A stretch of DNA of 64,000 nucleotides, from NCBI GenBank assembly GCA_017163975.1, contig JAFFSR010000347.1, forward strand, positions 2,530,001-2,594,000. Direction: 5' to 3'. Source of the stretch: Anastatus disparis. Taxonomy: Eukaryota > Arthropoda > Insecta > Hymenoptera > Eupelmidae. The notes beneath the pieces are model-generated. The model saw only the letters and a program-made list of their open reading frames with translations. It ran no database searches and was not told where the DNA came from. Shown here in pieces: positions 33,145 to 46,003 of this stretch. Within the stretch, counting starts at the first letter, position 1. Each line of letters starts with the position of its first letter. The position numbers and the translations under genes are program-made.

Positions 33145-33740
33145 TGGAAATATTTCCTTAGCCCACTTAACTTGTTACACAGCTAAGAAGAGAATAAATG
33201 ACTTGTATTGTTCACACATAAGTGGAATAAAAGAAACGATGTCAAAGACAAAATATATTTGCACAACAGCTGACATTGGCAGCAGTCGCAGCCCTCACTT
33301 ATTCAAAGTTTAAAACCAACTGGATTTCTTGTTTAAATCAAGAAGAACAGCAAAAAGTAAAACAAATGTCCCGAGAAATGGTGAAATCTAGGTAGCAATA
33401 AGTAAATGATGCAATAAATGAAGAAGTTGAAGATTTATGTTTCAAATTTGACGAAGAGGATTCGAAACTTACAAGTGCTTTTGTTCTTTAAGAACAAGAT
33501 GAAAATGAATTCATGAGATTTTTGAATAAAAAAACGTCTCCATTAGATTTATTAAAAGAATTTCCCATAATGAAAGACATATATAATACATAATACAACT
33601 CTAGCTTTTTCTGCTGCGTTTGAAAAACTCTTTTCATATGCAACATTATTAAATTTGCAAAAATTTAACAAATTGTCAGATTTTTAATTTGAAAAAGAGT
33701 GTTATTTGAAGCAAATATGAAAAAGAAATATTTTTAAAAA
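33145..33740 (+). pseudogene. hAT transposase C-terminal remnant
   Basis: The translation shows TCYTAKKRINDLY then KYICTTADIGSSRSPHLF, which matches the hAT catalytic-region signature around TTADxWSS, and at 33603-33700 SAAFEKLFSYATLLN with NKLSDF, the C-terminal dimerisation region of hAT transposases. Many stops and frameshifts lie between, and much of the core is deleted. An old, dead copy of a cut-and-paste transposase. Confidence 0.75.
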
Positions 33741-34254
33741 TTTGTTATAGCAAAAAACTTAAATTTTCCATTTTCAATTTAATATTGATGCTACAATTCT
33801 CATCTTCATTGTTTCGTATTTTATGGTTATTATTTATTCATAACATCATATTTTTGCATGATTTATTCTTAGTATTTTATGAGAATATACAGTAATCCTA
33901 TTTATTATACTTAATAAAGTCTGTACATTGTTTTTACTTATATCGCGTAAAAATTCAATCATAAGACTGCAGAACTTAAATGGACCATCAGCAGCTCCAT
34001 GATTTCTGATTTTATTCATTTTTTAATTTAATTAAATTCACTTCAATTCATAAATATATTTTAATTCGTGATTTAAGCTTTGATTAAATTACAAATCAAT
34101 TTTAATTTATGATTTGAACTTTGGCCAAATTACAAATCAATTTTAATTTGTGATTTAAACCCATTTCAATTCTCCAATCAACCATGATTTTTTAATTAAA
34201 GTTGAATTAAATTCTAAAATAATTTCAAATTTTGCAACCCGGCATGGAAGAAAC
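33741..34254. other. No gene; repeated TTAATTTGTGATTTAA words
   Basis: ACAAATCAATTTTAATTTRT is present twice (34092 and 34130 regions) with a related word at 34055, a short degenerate tandem repeat. Nothing coding. Confidence 0.4.
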
Positions 34255-34620
34255 ATTTATATATATATATATATATATAGTTGTAAGACCTGGATTCAAC
34301 AGACCCCCCCTCCACCCTTCCTCGTTCTTCTTCAATTAAGGCCCCCCCAATAACATTCTAAATCTTTCTCTAACTGGCTATTTTTGATGATTACAATTTT
34401 TTTGGTACATGCCTCCCCTTCCTTAGCCCTCCCTCATGAAGCCGACGCTCCCTTCCTACAAATCACCTCCCCCCTTGGCCCTCCTTCATCCCTCCTTCAG
34501 TCTAATATTGTGCTCGACCTCAGCTTAGCCCTCCTTCAAATTACGTTGTAATTCTTTCTCTAAATAGCTATTATTGATGATTACGATATTTTTTTGTATA
34601 TCCTAATCCCTCTCTCATTA
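34255..34620. repeat. Dispersed C-rich repeat with TATATATA end, copy 2
   Basis: It starts in a TATATATA run followed by GTTGTAAGACCTGGATTCA and then C-rich blocks (CCCCCCCTCC, GGCCCTCC). It corresponds to the reverse complement of 8855-9130. Inside, a segment CTATTWTTGATGATTACRAT is repeated about 200 bp apart (34379 and 34570). Confidence 0.6.
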
Positions 34621-35279
34621 TTACTGATATTATTTTATTGTAGTTTTAATGAGTGTGAAAAATAATATCATATATTGTTTATAAAGACTATATTTGATCT
34701 GTAAACGTATCCATATTTCGGTAACTAAAAATATAATTATAATCCATCGATGATAAAAAGTTTTTTTTCTGCATTACGTTTGCTAAGACGAATGCAGTTA
34801 TATCTTACTTATATGATTAAATAAGGATATATTACCTCTCTTAAACTAAAAATAGAATATTCAAATATTAATCTTAATAAACGATTTCTGGGCTTAAGAC
34901 CAGCAAATGAATATATGTCTGTATTGAAAACATTATTATGTTTTTAAGATTAACATATATATATAATTGAAAAATTCGTTTCTGCTGTCGCTTAAAGAAA
35001 CTGATATTAGAATTGTAGCTAAAAAAACTTGAAAATTTATTTTTTTTGTTTTTAAAAAAAGTAATATATTTATTTTTTGATATTGCTAAAAGAAATTAAC
35101 AATTTATTTTAGTTGCTAACAAAAAAATGACAAATTATTTTTGTAGTTAAAGAAAGTTTATAAATTTATTTTTCATAGAAACATAGAAAAGAACGTATAA
35201 CAAAGTTTTCATCAAAAAAAAATTTTTATGGTCGATTTGACAGATAATTGCCCGGGAAAATCCACACAACTTTCAACTA
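34621..35279. other. No gene recognised
   Basis: AT-rich sequence with no domain and no clear terminal repeats. Confidence 0.4.
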
Positions 35280-36945
35280 TAGATAGATAGATAAATATTA
35301 TTTTATTTGTATCAGAATACAAAAAGTGTGTGATATAATTTATAAATATAAATATAAATATTGCACATGCATTCACACAATGTATAATTATAAATGTAAA
35401 TATTACACAGTTGACATCACAATCAATTACTAAGCCTAATAATATTGAATAAGTAAGTTACAAAAAAGTAATACCACAGATTAATACAAAAATTGGTAAA
35501 ATACCCGCAATGCTCCTAAAAATTGAAAGGCAGTTATAGAATATCTAACAGTCATATTAAAATTTGAAGAATGAAAAATAATAGATGATACAACAAAATA
35601 ATAAGCGTATGCGACAGCATGAAACACAGTCAATACAATAAAATCAAATAAAAACATTTATTCACTAACCATTCAGTCAATACTTATACAATAAATACAT
35701 TCACAACTTAAGCATATATATAGAACATTGCAAAATAAATTAACATGTAAATTATTCGTAAGAATATTAATTGAGATCGAGCAAGTACCCCCTCACCGCT
35801 GCTTCGAACCTGCTGAAAGATGGAAGATGTTTAATCTGAGCAGGCAGGGAGTTCCAAAAATGCGCACCTTGAGCTTCGAAGAAATTCCTGACTTCGGTAC
35901 CCTTAAAGGGCAGAGCTGGATCCTTAATTTTTCCTTTGTAGCTGGCCTAGAAACATATCTAGTGAAGTGACCTACTAGGTGCTCCGGAGTATTCATGCGC
36001 ACGATCTTGTACATAAGTACAGCCAAAAAATACTATCTCCTCAAATCAGTACACAGTCAACCCAACGTGGCTCTATAAGGAAAAATATGAGCTCCCATTC
36101 TCACGCCTGATACATATTTTACATACGAATTTTGCAGTCTTTGTATTCTTCTTCTCAAGCCCTGAGAAGCATTGAGCCGAACCACCAAACAGTAATCGAG
36201 ACGTGGAAACAGCGGAGCAGTTGCAAGTTGTTTAGGCAGAGTCTGCGTAGTATACTGATAAAAAAACCGCAAAGCATACAGCATTTTGTTAAATTTTTTT
36301 GTAGCTATATTAATGTGTGACTCCCAAAAAAGCTTAGGGTCAAGCTCAACATCAAGGCTCGTTAAAGAATCAGAGTAAGGAATGCTGATACCTCCCCCAA
36401 AGTCAATCGTCCTTGACGCCCCAGCATAAAATGAATTAATAAAACGATTATTACCGAAGACGATTACCTTAGTCTTGCTAGTATTTGAAGTGAGTGAGAC
36501 ATCAGCCGCCCATTTCGACACCGCTTTGGTCGCCCTTGTAAGATAAGAATATCCTCATCCATATTCTTACGAGAGACCTGCGTATAAATCTGCAGGTCGT
36601 CTGCATACAGTAGGTGCTCAACTGAACCAACGTCAAAAGCATCACTTACGTTGTTATTGTAAGACAAAATAACAAAGGCTTCAGTACCGAGCCCTGTAAT
36701 ATTCCTAGGCTGGTTGTTAGCCAACCTGATTCTTTTTGTAAGTATGCTAAAACCATTTGTTTCCTTTCTGAAATGTAGGAAGTAATCAACACCAGAGCGG
36801 CCCGGGAAAACCCCATTGATCTAAGCCTTGCGAGTAATTTAGAGAGAGAGAGAGAGGGAGAGAGAGAGAGAGTTCGTGTCAAATGCTTTACTAAAATAAT
36901 AAAGTAAAAGTAAAATGACGAGTTTTTTGTCTAGACCTGACTTTA
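35280..36945 (-). pseudogene. 5'-truncated non-LTR retrotransposon reverse transcriptase
   Basis: On the minus strand, RT pieces appear in order: YYFSKAFDT (about 36940; the first catalytic Asp position is Tyr), MGFSRAALVLITSYISERK, GILQGSVLKPLLF (the Gln-Gly block), HLLYADDLQIYT (catalytic YADD intact), VSLTSNTSKTKVIVFG and the thumb/C-terminal part LPRLDYCLV...RRRIQRLQNSYVKYV, then FRVPKSG-like terminal pieces to 35793. At least two frameshifts. The 3' region runs to a TCTA-repeat tail at about 35281-35293, typical of such elements. Probably Jockey-like. The 5' end is truncated, the common fate of these copies. Confidence 0.85.
36841..36871. repeat. GA microsatellite inside the RT coding region
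   Basis: A run of AGAGAG with one or two G interruptions. On the minus strand it encodes alternating Leu-Ser and lies between YYFSKAFDT and KLLARLRSMGF, where the normal RT has a short variable segment. Confidence 0.8.
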
Positions 36946-38387
36946 GATTCCCTGCGCAAAAGAAGAACTAAACAGTTACGAGTCATTTTACAGCTAGCGC
37001 TGAGTGGCTGCATGATGCATACTATTTAAATTGTCTTCAAACCTTTTGTGCAATCTTGTGACTTTACATTTGGTGGATTTATTTAATGTTCCGGTGGAAA
37101 AATGATTTTTGCAACCCCAGCTTTGGAAAATATGGCAAAAAATACACAAAAAAATCTATTTAGGTTTTAGCCAAATATTATCTTCATAATTAAAAGAACG
37201 ATAAGAATCTTCAAATATCTTTAAAAATTGGAATTTCGAGATGAAAAAATCTGCAAACAATCTAAAAAAAATCTGGGTAATTCTCAATACAATTACAAAG
37301 CTATTTGCATATTTCCAGATTATTCGGCCGTGAATTGTGCACGATAAAAATTAATTAACAAAAAACCAGTTGTGAAATGCGAAAAGAAAATTAAAAATAT
37401 GATTTTCTACAATTAGATAGTTAATGAAAGTTGATGTGTTTCAGGAAATATTTTTTAACCATCCTTATATTGTAGAACTACCCCCATTATTTAGAAAGCC
37501 TACAATCGTCATATAAATTATGGTTATTTTAATAAATTATTTTGAAAATTTTGGAGAGGTAATATATAATTAATTTTACACATTTTTACCTTTTTTTAAT
37601 GTATTCCTATAAACCACTTCTACCCTTGGTGCTCCAAAGTAAGTTTAAATAAATATTCAATGCCACTTTAAAATTCTTTTTGAGAATAATTGTTAGGTCC
37701 ATTACGAACATTTAGGCATCATTTTAAAAATCGATTGACATGGATTTTGTTAGAGAAAAATAGGTTAGAATGAAAAAAAATTACTTTAAACAAAACAATT
37801 TTATTTTGTTTATAAAAAAAAATGCTTCAAGGTAATTGGAACGTAGGTATAACAGTAAAAATATTAAAAAACTGAAGAATATCTGCCTTATGCTAAAGAG
37901 CTATTCAGGTTGAATATTAAAAATAATGTCGAAAAATATTTCTATACTACTTACGTATAGATACATACTATTCAAACAATGTAAATATTTATATTGATGT
38001 CATCTATTAATATTCCCTTTGATTTGTTGAAGTTTAAATCATATGTCAGGTTATGAGCCATTCAGTATCCCGAAAAAAGATTTGGCTTAAACTGAAGGAT
38101 ATGATTCTCTGATGAAGAAAAAGGAATCCGTGTTTTCATCCAATAAGCCCCAGAGACAAAGATACAAACATTTTCTCGAAAATATTGTGAAAAGAAACGT
38201 ATATAATAACTTGAATAACCAAAAAACTAAAATTCTCACAGAAAAATATAAAAAAGATAAAAAAAAGTAAACATTTTGATTTAAGTTTTATTGCATCAAA
38301 AAGTCTTACATAGTTCAAAATTTATAGATGATCAAAATATGGTAATTAAATAGTGTAGAAAATTAATCATGTGTTGCATGCTTTTTT
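36946..38387. other. Non-coding; contains a diverged repeat unit (37094-37540)
   Basis: TTTTTGCAACCCC (37094) and TTGTAGAACTACCCCCATTA (about 37479) are diverged direct relatives of 38391-38600 (GGGTTGCAACCC and GTAGAGTTACCCCCATAATG). No open frame. Confidence 0.45.
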
Positions 38388-38390
38388 GAC

Positions 38391-38600
38391 TATAAGGGTT
38401 GCAACCCTTATTTTCTATTTACAGAAAATTAATTTTGCATCACAAATATAAGTATAAAAATTATGCAATAAACGAAAAACATAAATGAGATTTTTGATAA
38501 TTTAATAGTTGAATAAAGTGAACGCGTTTCAGGGAATTTTTCAAAGTCACTCCCAAGTAGTAGAGTTACCCCCATAATGTAGAAGCGCTATAAACACCTT
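38391..38600. repeat. Outer inverted repeat, left copy
   Basis: GGGTTGCAACCCTTATTTTC through GTAGAGTTACCCCCAT corresponds in reverse complement to about 42700-42905. The pair encloses the large palindrome, suggesting that the palindrome inserted into an older inverted-repeat element. Confidence 0.5.
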
Positions 38601-38964
38601 ATAAATTATACTAATATTCATAAAAGATTTTATATGATTCCCTTATACAATCCATCACACTGAAAACAGTCAAAAATATTGTAACTTGTATTGATTTCTG
38701 GCATATTTTCATTAAAAATTTCTTGCAGAATTTTTTTAAAAATATTATTGACTTTATAAAAAAAACAGCTTATTCATACTAAAACTAACTCAAAATCAGA
38801 ACGTGTTATTGAATTGTGTTATAGAAACGTGTTATAGAAAACAAAATTAAAAATCCACTTATTGATAGTAGTACCATTAACAATTTTTAATAACAACACT
38901 ATCGATTTATTATTTTTTACATTAAATCTTGATCGCATTCGTAATAATTAAAATACAAAGTGTA

Positions 38965-41666
38965 CCCCCCGTTAAGATAGTCCAAATTGCCCTGTCCCTG
39001 AAATTTTTGTTTGACTTGGTAACTTTGTTTCAGATCGAAAATAAATAGTTTTTGTCATATTTGAAGACCGCGATCCTCCTCCCCCTGTCTACAACATGAA
39101 AAAAATGACATTTTACTATTTATTTTTTTTCTCTGAGTCTAGTCGGTAAAGAAACCCCAAAAAAATCGTGCTTATAGTTAAAGTGTTTAGAGATCTTGTA
39201 GAAGTTTTTCATAAAGATTTGATGGTGCTATATAACCTAAAAAGACGAAAAAAAATTAAAACCCTTCCAATTTTCACAGGAAATACGGTACAGGGCCAAT
39301 TCTCGCAAAAAAACTTGTATTTTGTTTAAAAGTACTATTGCCTGAATTTTTTCTGATATTTCCTGGAGGTGCGCCATAGTTAAAAATGCAAAAAACCCAT
39401 TTTCTGGACGCTTTTGGCTGATTTTTGCTCATTTGTAGACTTTGTATTGCTATTTATATTATAAAATTGTATTCTAGAACTTTATTTATGAATTTAATTA
39501 TGCAATCAAGTCAGTAAAATAAGATTTACAATTATTCGCATCATATTTTTGCACGAATCCACATTTTAGAGTAGGTATTTAAACACTTCTTTCATGATTT
39601 TGTTGATATTTCACTACTTTATATGTGATAAAATCTTTCAAATATTATATTAATTTAATAAAAGAAAATGTTTTGATAAATAAGACATTTCACAGGTACA
39701 GCTATATTAAGTACGGTCAAAATATCAACTTGAGATTACATATGAGTTAATGAATTTATATTTCTTTTGTAAGTAAAACTTATCAATACAAACATTAGAA
39801 TCATGATTTAATAATATGAACCTTGACTTTGGCATTTTTAACACTATGTAATCTAAATCTGCACCTAAGTCACACTTTTGCGAGAGCTATGTGGTTTATT
39901 TTTACACTGTATAAAAAAATGTGAGCATGCGAGTACATTGAAATCTTGTTTACATTTCTCATATTAATATTACAATATTAAATATATGTTTGTTGAAAAG
40001 CGCATATTATTCGCAATTATTTTATGACATTTGCAATCGTTTTGAAGATTATAAATAAAGTTTGCACTCATGTCATGTATTGTATTATATTATCTCCATT
40101 GACATAGGTACGAATCCAGTAACGTAACTCAAGTAAGAATTGTTAGGCTGGAAGTTATAGTCTCTACTCAGTTCTCAGATATTCTATCTATGTTCTTCTT
40201 ACCCTTTTTCCATAAGAAGAACAAGGATAGAATATTTGAGAACTGTGTAACGACTATAACTTCTAGCCTTAGTAGTTGGGTCTATGAATTCGAGCCATAA
40301 AAAAACATTATGTTAAACGCTATTTCATCACTAAAGAAAAGTAACATATGAAATATTTTGTAAATAAAATGACGAATGTTAGTATTGAAATAGTACTACG
40401 AATATTAGTATAAAAAATAAAATCCCATATTAGTTTAGAACATAGATAGAATATCTGAGAACTGAGTAAAGACTATAACTTCCAGCCTAACGATTGTTAC
40501 TTGAGTCACGTTACTGGATTCGTACCTATGTCAATGGAGATAATATAATACAATACATGACATGAGTGCAAACTTTATTTATAATCTTCAAAACGATTGC
40601 AAATGTCATAAAATAATTGCGAATAATATGCGCTTTTTAACAAACATATATTTAATATTGTAATATTAATATGAGAAATGTAAACAAGATTTCAATGTAC
40701 TCGCATGCTTACATTTTTTTATACAGTGTAAAAATAAACCACATAGCTCTCGCAAAAGTGTGACTTAGGTGCAGATTTAGATTACATAGTGTTAAAAATG
40801 CCAAAGTCAAGGTTCATATTATTAAATCATGATTCTAATGTTTGTATTGATAAGTTTTACTTACAAAAGAAATATAAATTCATTAACTCATATGTAATCT
40901 CAAGTTGATATTTTGACCGTACTTAATATAGCTGTACCTGTGAAATGTCTTATTTATCAAAACATTTTCTTTTATTAAATTAATATAATATTTGAAAGAT
41001 TTTATCACATATAAAGTAGTGAAATATCAACAAAATCATGAAAGAAGTGTTTAAATACCTACTCTAAAATGTGGATTCGTGCAAAAATATGATGCGAATA
41101 ATTATAAATCTTATTTTACTGACTTGATTGCATAATTAAATTCATAAATAAAGTTCTAGAATACAATTTCGTAATATAAATAGCAATACAAAGTCTACAA
41201 ATGAGCAAAAATCAGCCAAAAGCGTCCAGAAAATGGGTTTTTTGCATTTTTAACTATGGCGCACCTCCAGGAAATATCAGAAAAAATTCAGGCAAGTACT
41301 TTTAAACAAAATACAAGTATTTTTGCGAGAATTGGCCCTGTACCGCATTTCCTGTGAAAATTGGAAGGGTTTTAATTTTTTTTCGTCTTTTTAGGTTATA
41401 TAGCACCATCAAATCTTTATGAAAAACTTCTACAAGATCTCTAAACACTTTAAATATAAGCACGATTTTCTTGGGGTTTCTTTACCGACTAGACTCAGAG
41501 AAAAAAAATAAATAGTAAAATGTCATTTTTTTCATGTTGTAGACAGGGGGAGGGGGATCGCGGTCTTCAAATATGACAAAAACTATTTATTTTCGATCTG
41601 AAACAAAGTTACCAAGTCAAACAAAAATTTCAGGGACAGGGCAATTTGGACTATCTTAACGTAGGG
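38965..41666. mobile_element. 2.7-kb palindromic element with 1.23-kb arms and TA flanks
   Basis: Left arm 38965-40196 and right arm 40437-41666 are inverted and nearly identical (the blocks I compared at 39541-39600 and 41041-41100 match base for base). Ends read TA|CCCCCCGTTAAGATAGTCC and GGACTATCTTAACGTAGGG|TA. The 240-bp loop holds a third, diverged piece of the arm end (GATAGAATATTTGAGAACTG, about 40230). No open frame of note. The TACCC ends recall the MITE at 13547. Probably a non-autonomous element or fold-back; the mobilising transposase is unknown. Confidence 0.8.
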
Positions 41667-42699
41667 TACCCTTTCTTATGTCAATTGTATTCTGAAATTC
41701 AAATTGAATCAATCGGGCCTCTTGTTTTTTACCCCAGATCTGGAAAAAACGGAAAATTTTACGTTCAACTATGATCTTGACCATTTTTCAATTATGACCT
41801 TGAAAGGTCATGGTCTAGGTCAAACCCAGGATCAATGCGATAACCTGAAAACCAGAAGTCCTAGAGAAATTTGAAAAATTTCGTCACTCGAGATCGTGTT
41901 AATCTATTTATTAACATTTACAAATTATATTTGATAAAATATTATTAAAATTAAACTCTTATCTTTATAATAAGAGGTTATTCATAAAAAAATTAATTAA
42001 TTAGAAGCCGAGGTATAAGGATTTTTACCGCGCTTGTGTAACCTCTTGGTGTAATTTTGCAATAAATTTGTAATATCTTTGGGTCTAATGATCAAATTAA
42101 GTTAATTAGAAAAAAAAATTTTTTTCTTCTTGAAAAAGGAACACTTTTTATTACAGTCGTGTTACCCTATCTATTAAAGTTTAAAGTTATAATTATTTGA
42201 ATAATTAAATTGTTAATAATAAATTACCTGACTACTTTTGGAATTTTCACCCTCGAATTTCGGATTCAGGAGGAATAAATACATAGAAATCGCTTGGGTG
42301 ATGTCGTGGACATAAAAGTCCGACGAAAACCTACCTTGTTCCTAAACTAATAAACTCGATTAATCGCACCGTCTAATCATAAACTAGGATTGAAAATATT
42401 ATTAGAAGGGGAACAGCTTCATCATGCTCTGAAGCATAAATTATATGAATCTCTTCATCCAAAAAGGAACCTATAAGCAGCTTTTAAGATTTTTTAAATT
42501 TAAAAGATCTATATGACTACCATTCTACAATAAATTAAGAACAAAATTTGGACACCTTTTTGTATGAATCGCTCTATGAATATTTACTTTTATGAAGTTC
42601 TGACTATGCAACATGATGTTTGTTGAATTTGCAAGTATAAAACCACATTTAATTGAATTTTGTGAAAAATGGCGCATAGGTCCCTTTTTGCGTGAAGTG
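41667..42699. other. No gene recognised
   Basis: Contains GACCTTGAAAGGTCATGGTC (41800 region), a short palindrome. Otherwise AT-rich without open frames. Confidence 0.4.
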
Positions 42700-42905
42700 A
42701 TTCATATGACATTTATGGCGTTTCTGTGTTATAGGGGTAGTTTTGCTACTTAAGGGTGTTTTTAAAAAGCAATTATTTTAATTAACTATTTAATTGTAGA
42801 AAATTTTATTGTTCATGTTTTTTGCTTCATATATAATTTTTATGTTTACATTTATGATAAAAAAATTAGTTTTTTGAAAATAAAAAATAAGGGTTGCAAC
42901 TTCCA
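42700..42905. repeat. Outer inverted repeat, right copy
   Basis: GGGGTAGTTTTGCTACTTAA through AAATAAGGGTTGCAAC is the diverged inverse of 38391-38600. Confidence 0.5.
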
Positions 42906-43148
42906 GGGTCAAAATTATATCTATTATCTTTATTTTTGTATAAGAAGTAATTTACGTTTTGCTTTATTCTGAAATGTCCAATAGCATTTCTTAGGGTTAG
43001 TTTTTATCTCGTAGATGTGTTTTTCCGAAGATAAAAAAAATACATGTTTTATATTTTTTCATGATCTACAACATATCACAAAATCTTTCAAATCGAAGAT
43101 TTCGAGCTTGATACTCTTCCTTGTTAGTACATTCTGGTAAGTATAGAT

Positions 43149-43404
43149 CTTAGAGCATATACTACTGGAGGTAGCTCTAAATGCACCGTGCGCGTGGTTA
43201 GGTTGGGAAAGAGAAAGATATACTAAGGTTGATAGCTATCTCTATTTCTCCGTCATGTGATAAAGGAGTAAGAAATAAAACAAACCAATCCATCACGTGC
43301 TAGAGAAAAAGAGATATCCGTCAACCTCAATATACCTTTCTCTTTCTCAACTTAACCACGCGCACGGCGCATTCAAAGCTGTCTCCAGTAGTATATGCTC
43401 TAAG
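43149..43404. mobile_element. 256-bp MITE with perfect 8-bp target duplication
   Basis: Ends CTTAGAGCATATACTACTGG are inverted at 43385-43404. The flanking octamers 43141-43148 and 43405-43412 are both GTATAGAT. Eight-base duplications fit the hAT or P superfamilies. The arms include CCGTGCGCGTGG. Non-coding. Confidence 0.85.
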
Positions 43405-43720
43405 GTATAGATTGACTAGTTTTTTTTCTCTATGTTTAGTTGATTTAAAACATACTGTTGCGGTATATCGAAATATAAGTATTGGTAAGCCTCTCATTGA
43501 GTATAAACCATACAGTATGTGTTGTATTAAAATTTTATTCTGAATTTTCTTTTCATATCCTTCTTTAAAATACACATATTCTTCATTTTCATTATGAACA
43601 GTTAATCTATAAATTGTACGCGACAGTTCACTAATATTATATTCCTATATGCGATGCATCGCTTCAGGAGGGCAAACATATCTTGTGCTTACATATTGCT
43701 TGCTTTATCATAAAATTAAT

Positions 43721-44602
43721 GGGTCATTCTAAAAAAAACTATTTTAAAGTGATTGTTTGCAGGTTCTTTGCTATTAGACTTATAAACTTACAATAAACCA
43801 TAATTATAACAAATTTTATGTAGAATATAAAAAATATTTGGAATACGATTAGATTTATTCGTAAGTATGAAGAAGTTAAATTGATGTAACCTCCAAAGCC
43901 TTTTTTAGATGTGATAAACAACATTTTTATGTTTCATCGATGTTTTTAGCCATCAAAATAAATCATTAATAATACCATTTCAAAGTTCTTGTTTTAAGCT
44001 TTTATTATGTACTTTAATAAAATTTAAAAATTGTTTATTAATTGGTGAAAAATTAACTTGAATGCGCGTAATGAAATTCTGCAATTTATTATTTAATTGC
44101 AATTTTTAAATTTTTTTAATAACTAATACTTCGTTATCGATCTTTGAATAAACTTCATTTGAAACTAGAGAAAAAAAATTTATAGAATCCTCTATTTAAA
44201 TTATAAATATAACGAATTTACAGGTATTAAAAATTGCATCGAAAATATTTGTGTTGCGAGTAAAAATTAAATGTAACGTCCGAAGCCTCCATAGAACAAA
44301 AACGGTTGAATTGTTTTCAATCAAACCACCGCCAAAAAAGGTATTTTCTTGAAAAAAATTCTTATTGTTTAGATATTTACATAGTTGATATTAATTTTAA
44401 GAATTGAGAAAATATTCAATTTTGTAACCTCTGAAGCCTTTTTTACAGTATATTATATTGGTATTTGGTATTTTTTAAATTTGATTTTGCGCAACTAGAA
44501 ATGTCAGTTTTTAATACATTTAAAGTTAAGTATCAAAAAACACCAAAATAAAAAGAAATTTTGAAAATTTTTGGAAAAAATGTGATTTTTTTAGAATGAT
44601 CC
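43721..44602. mobile_element. About 880-bp MITE with GGRTCATTCTAAAAAAA ends
   Basis: GGGTCATTCTAAAAAAA at 43721 is inverted as TTTTTTTAGAATGATCC ending 44602. Inside, the motif TGTAACCTCYGAAGCC appears three times in one orientation (about 43885, 44273 and 44425). Short open frames in it have no recognisable domain. Confidence 0.65.
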
Positions 44603-44653
44603 ATATTTAAATCATTTGTTTCACCCATTTGATTATTGATATTATTAGAAATA

Positions 44654-44986
44654 GGGTAGATATATGAGTTACCGTGCCCTCCCCGATTACCGCGGCCTAT
44701 GTTAAAGCATACAATGCCGATAATCAGAGCACGATAATAAAACTATGCATTTATATGGTAAGCAGACGACACACGGTAAACTGACGTATCGAAGAAGCTG
44801 CACAAATTTAACCATTAAACTAATAATTCTTCAGTTTTTCACTAAAGAAATTAGTTTTATCCATAAAAAATGTATTCTACTTTGAGTAATTAATCTATAA
44901 AACTTTTAAAAAATAGTGAAATTTGTGTAATTAAACAAAATGTCTCTGCAGTCACCTTAAAGGCTCGGTAACTGGTGCATCTACCC
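44654..44986. mobile_element. 333-bp MITE with GGGTAGAT ends and TA flanks
   Basis: TA|GGGTAGATATATGAGTTACC on the left and GGTAACTGGTGCATCTACCC|TA on the right are inverted. Non-coding, GC-richer than its surroundings. Confidence 0.75.
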
Positions 44987-46003
44987 TATTTTATTTATTT
45001 TGTCTGCTTTCAATTCTATAAATGCAAAATCATTTCCTTTAAAACAGTATTTAAATAAATATTCTACGATTCCTTTCGTTGAACATAATTGAATATTGAT
45101 ATAACAATTGAACTTTAGTAATAAATATGGATTATTACATATCAGTTATAAAACACGACAAATCTACTGTCTGCTCACATGTTTTTTGTGTATTTTATTT
45201 TACTACTATCATTTCTTCGTCATTAAATAAAATAATTATTTGTCATTATTATTGTTCCAGTGAATTGTTTAGGAAATTTTTTCTTACATTTCCTGGATTC
45301 TTTATCCGCATAAGGTGACTTTTTATTCTGATTTTTAAAAGGACCGTGGATCATGAATTGCTTAACTATTTCAGATAATCTAGGATTCTTATTTCCATTC
45401 GGAATTCAAGTAACTATAAATTGATTTACGTCATTATTTTTATAAATTTTATCATCTCTAGTTTAAAATATAAGCAAAAGTACAAGAGGAAATCCTCTCT
45501 TTTGAAACTCTACTACATGAGAATATGCAACACACTTTTCTAAAACATGTTTTTGTTTTCTTATTAATATTTTTACTTCATGATTAATCACTTTAACAAC
45601 AACATCGGATCTACCTCTAGCCTCTTCATTTCTTTTAAGTTGTATGTGATTACTTCCTATTTTGGGTTGGATGTCATAGTAATAAGAAAATTTGGTTTTC
45701 CAATTCTTTATAGTTACATCATCGAATCAAGAAAATTTTTATGTAAAGCACGTGGACTTTCTGAACAAGTTGATATTAATATGAACATTTCTTAATTTTT
45801 GAACTGTCATTAATTTCATTTTTCTTATTTGAAAAAATCTATTTAGCTTTTATGAAATTGTGTTAAAGAATTATATCAAGGCTTGATTAAAGAATCTTAA
45901 TTTTTTTCACAGAATATGATCTTGAATTTTCTATTTCAACCCATGAATTAACAATATGCTGTTCAGGGTGTGCTTGAACTAATTTCAATTAGGGGGAGAG
46001 TCA
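44987..46003. other. No gene recognised
   Basis: Two short frames (45127-45318 and 45580-45795) have no domain. AT-rich. Confidence 0.4.

Noticed and set aside
43327..43924. Two short minus-strand frames
   Set aside because: They span MITE ends and AT-rich DNA, with no domain and no consistent codon pattern.
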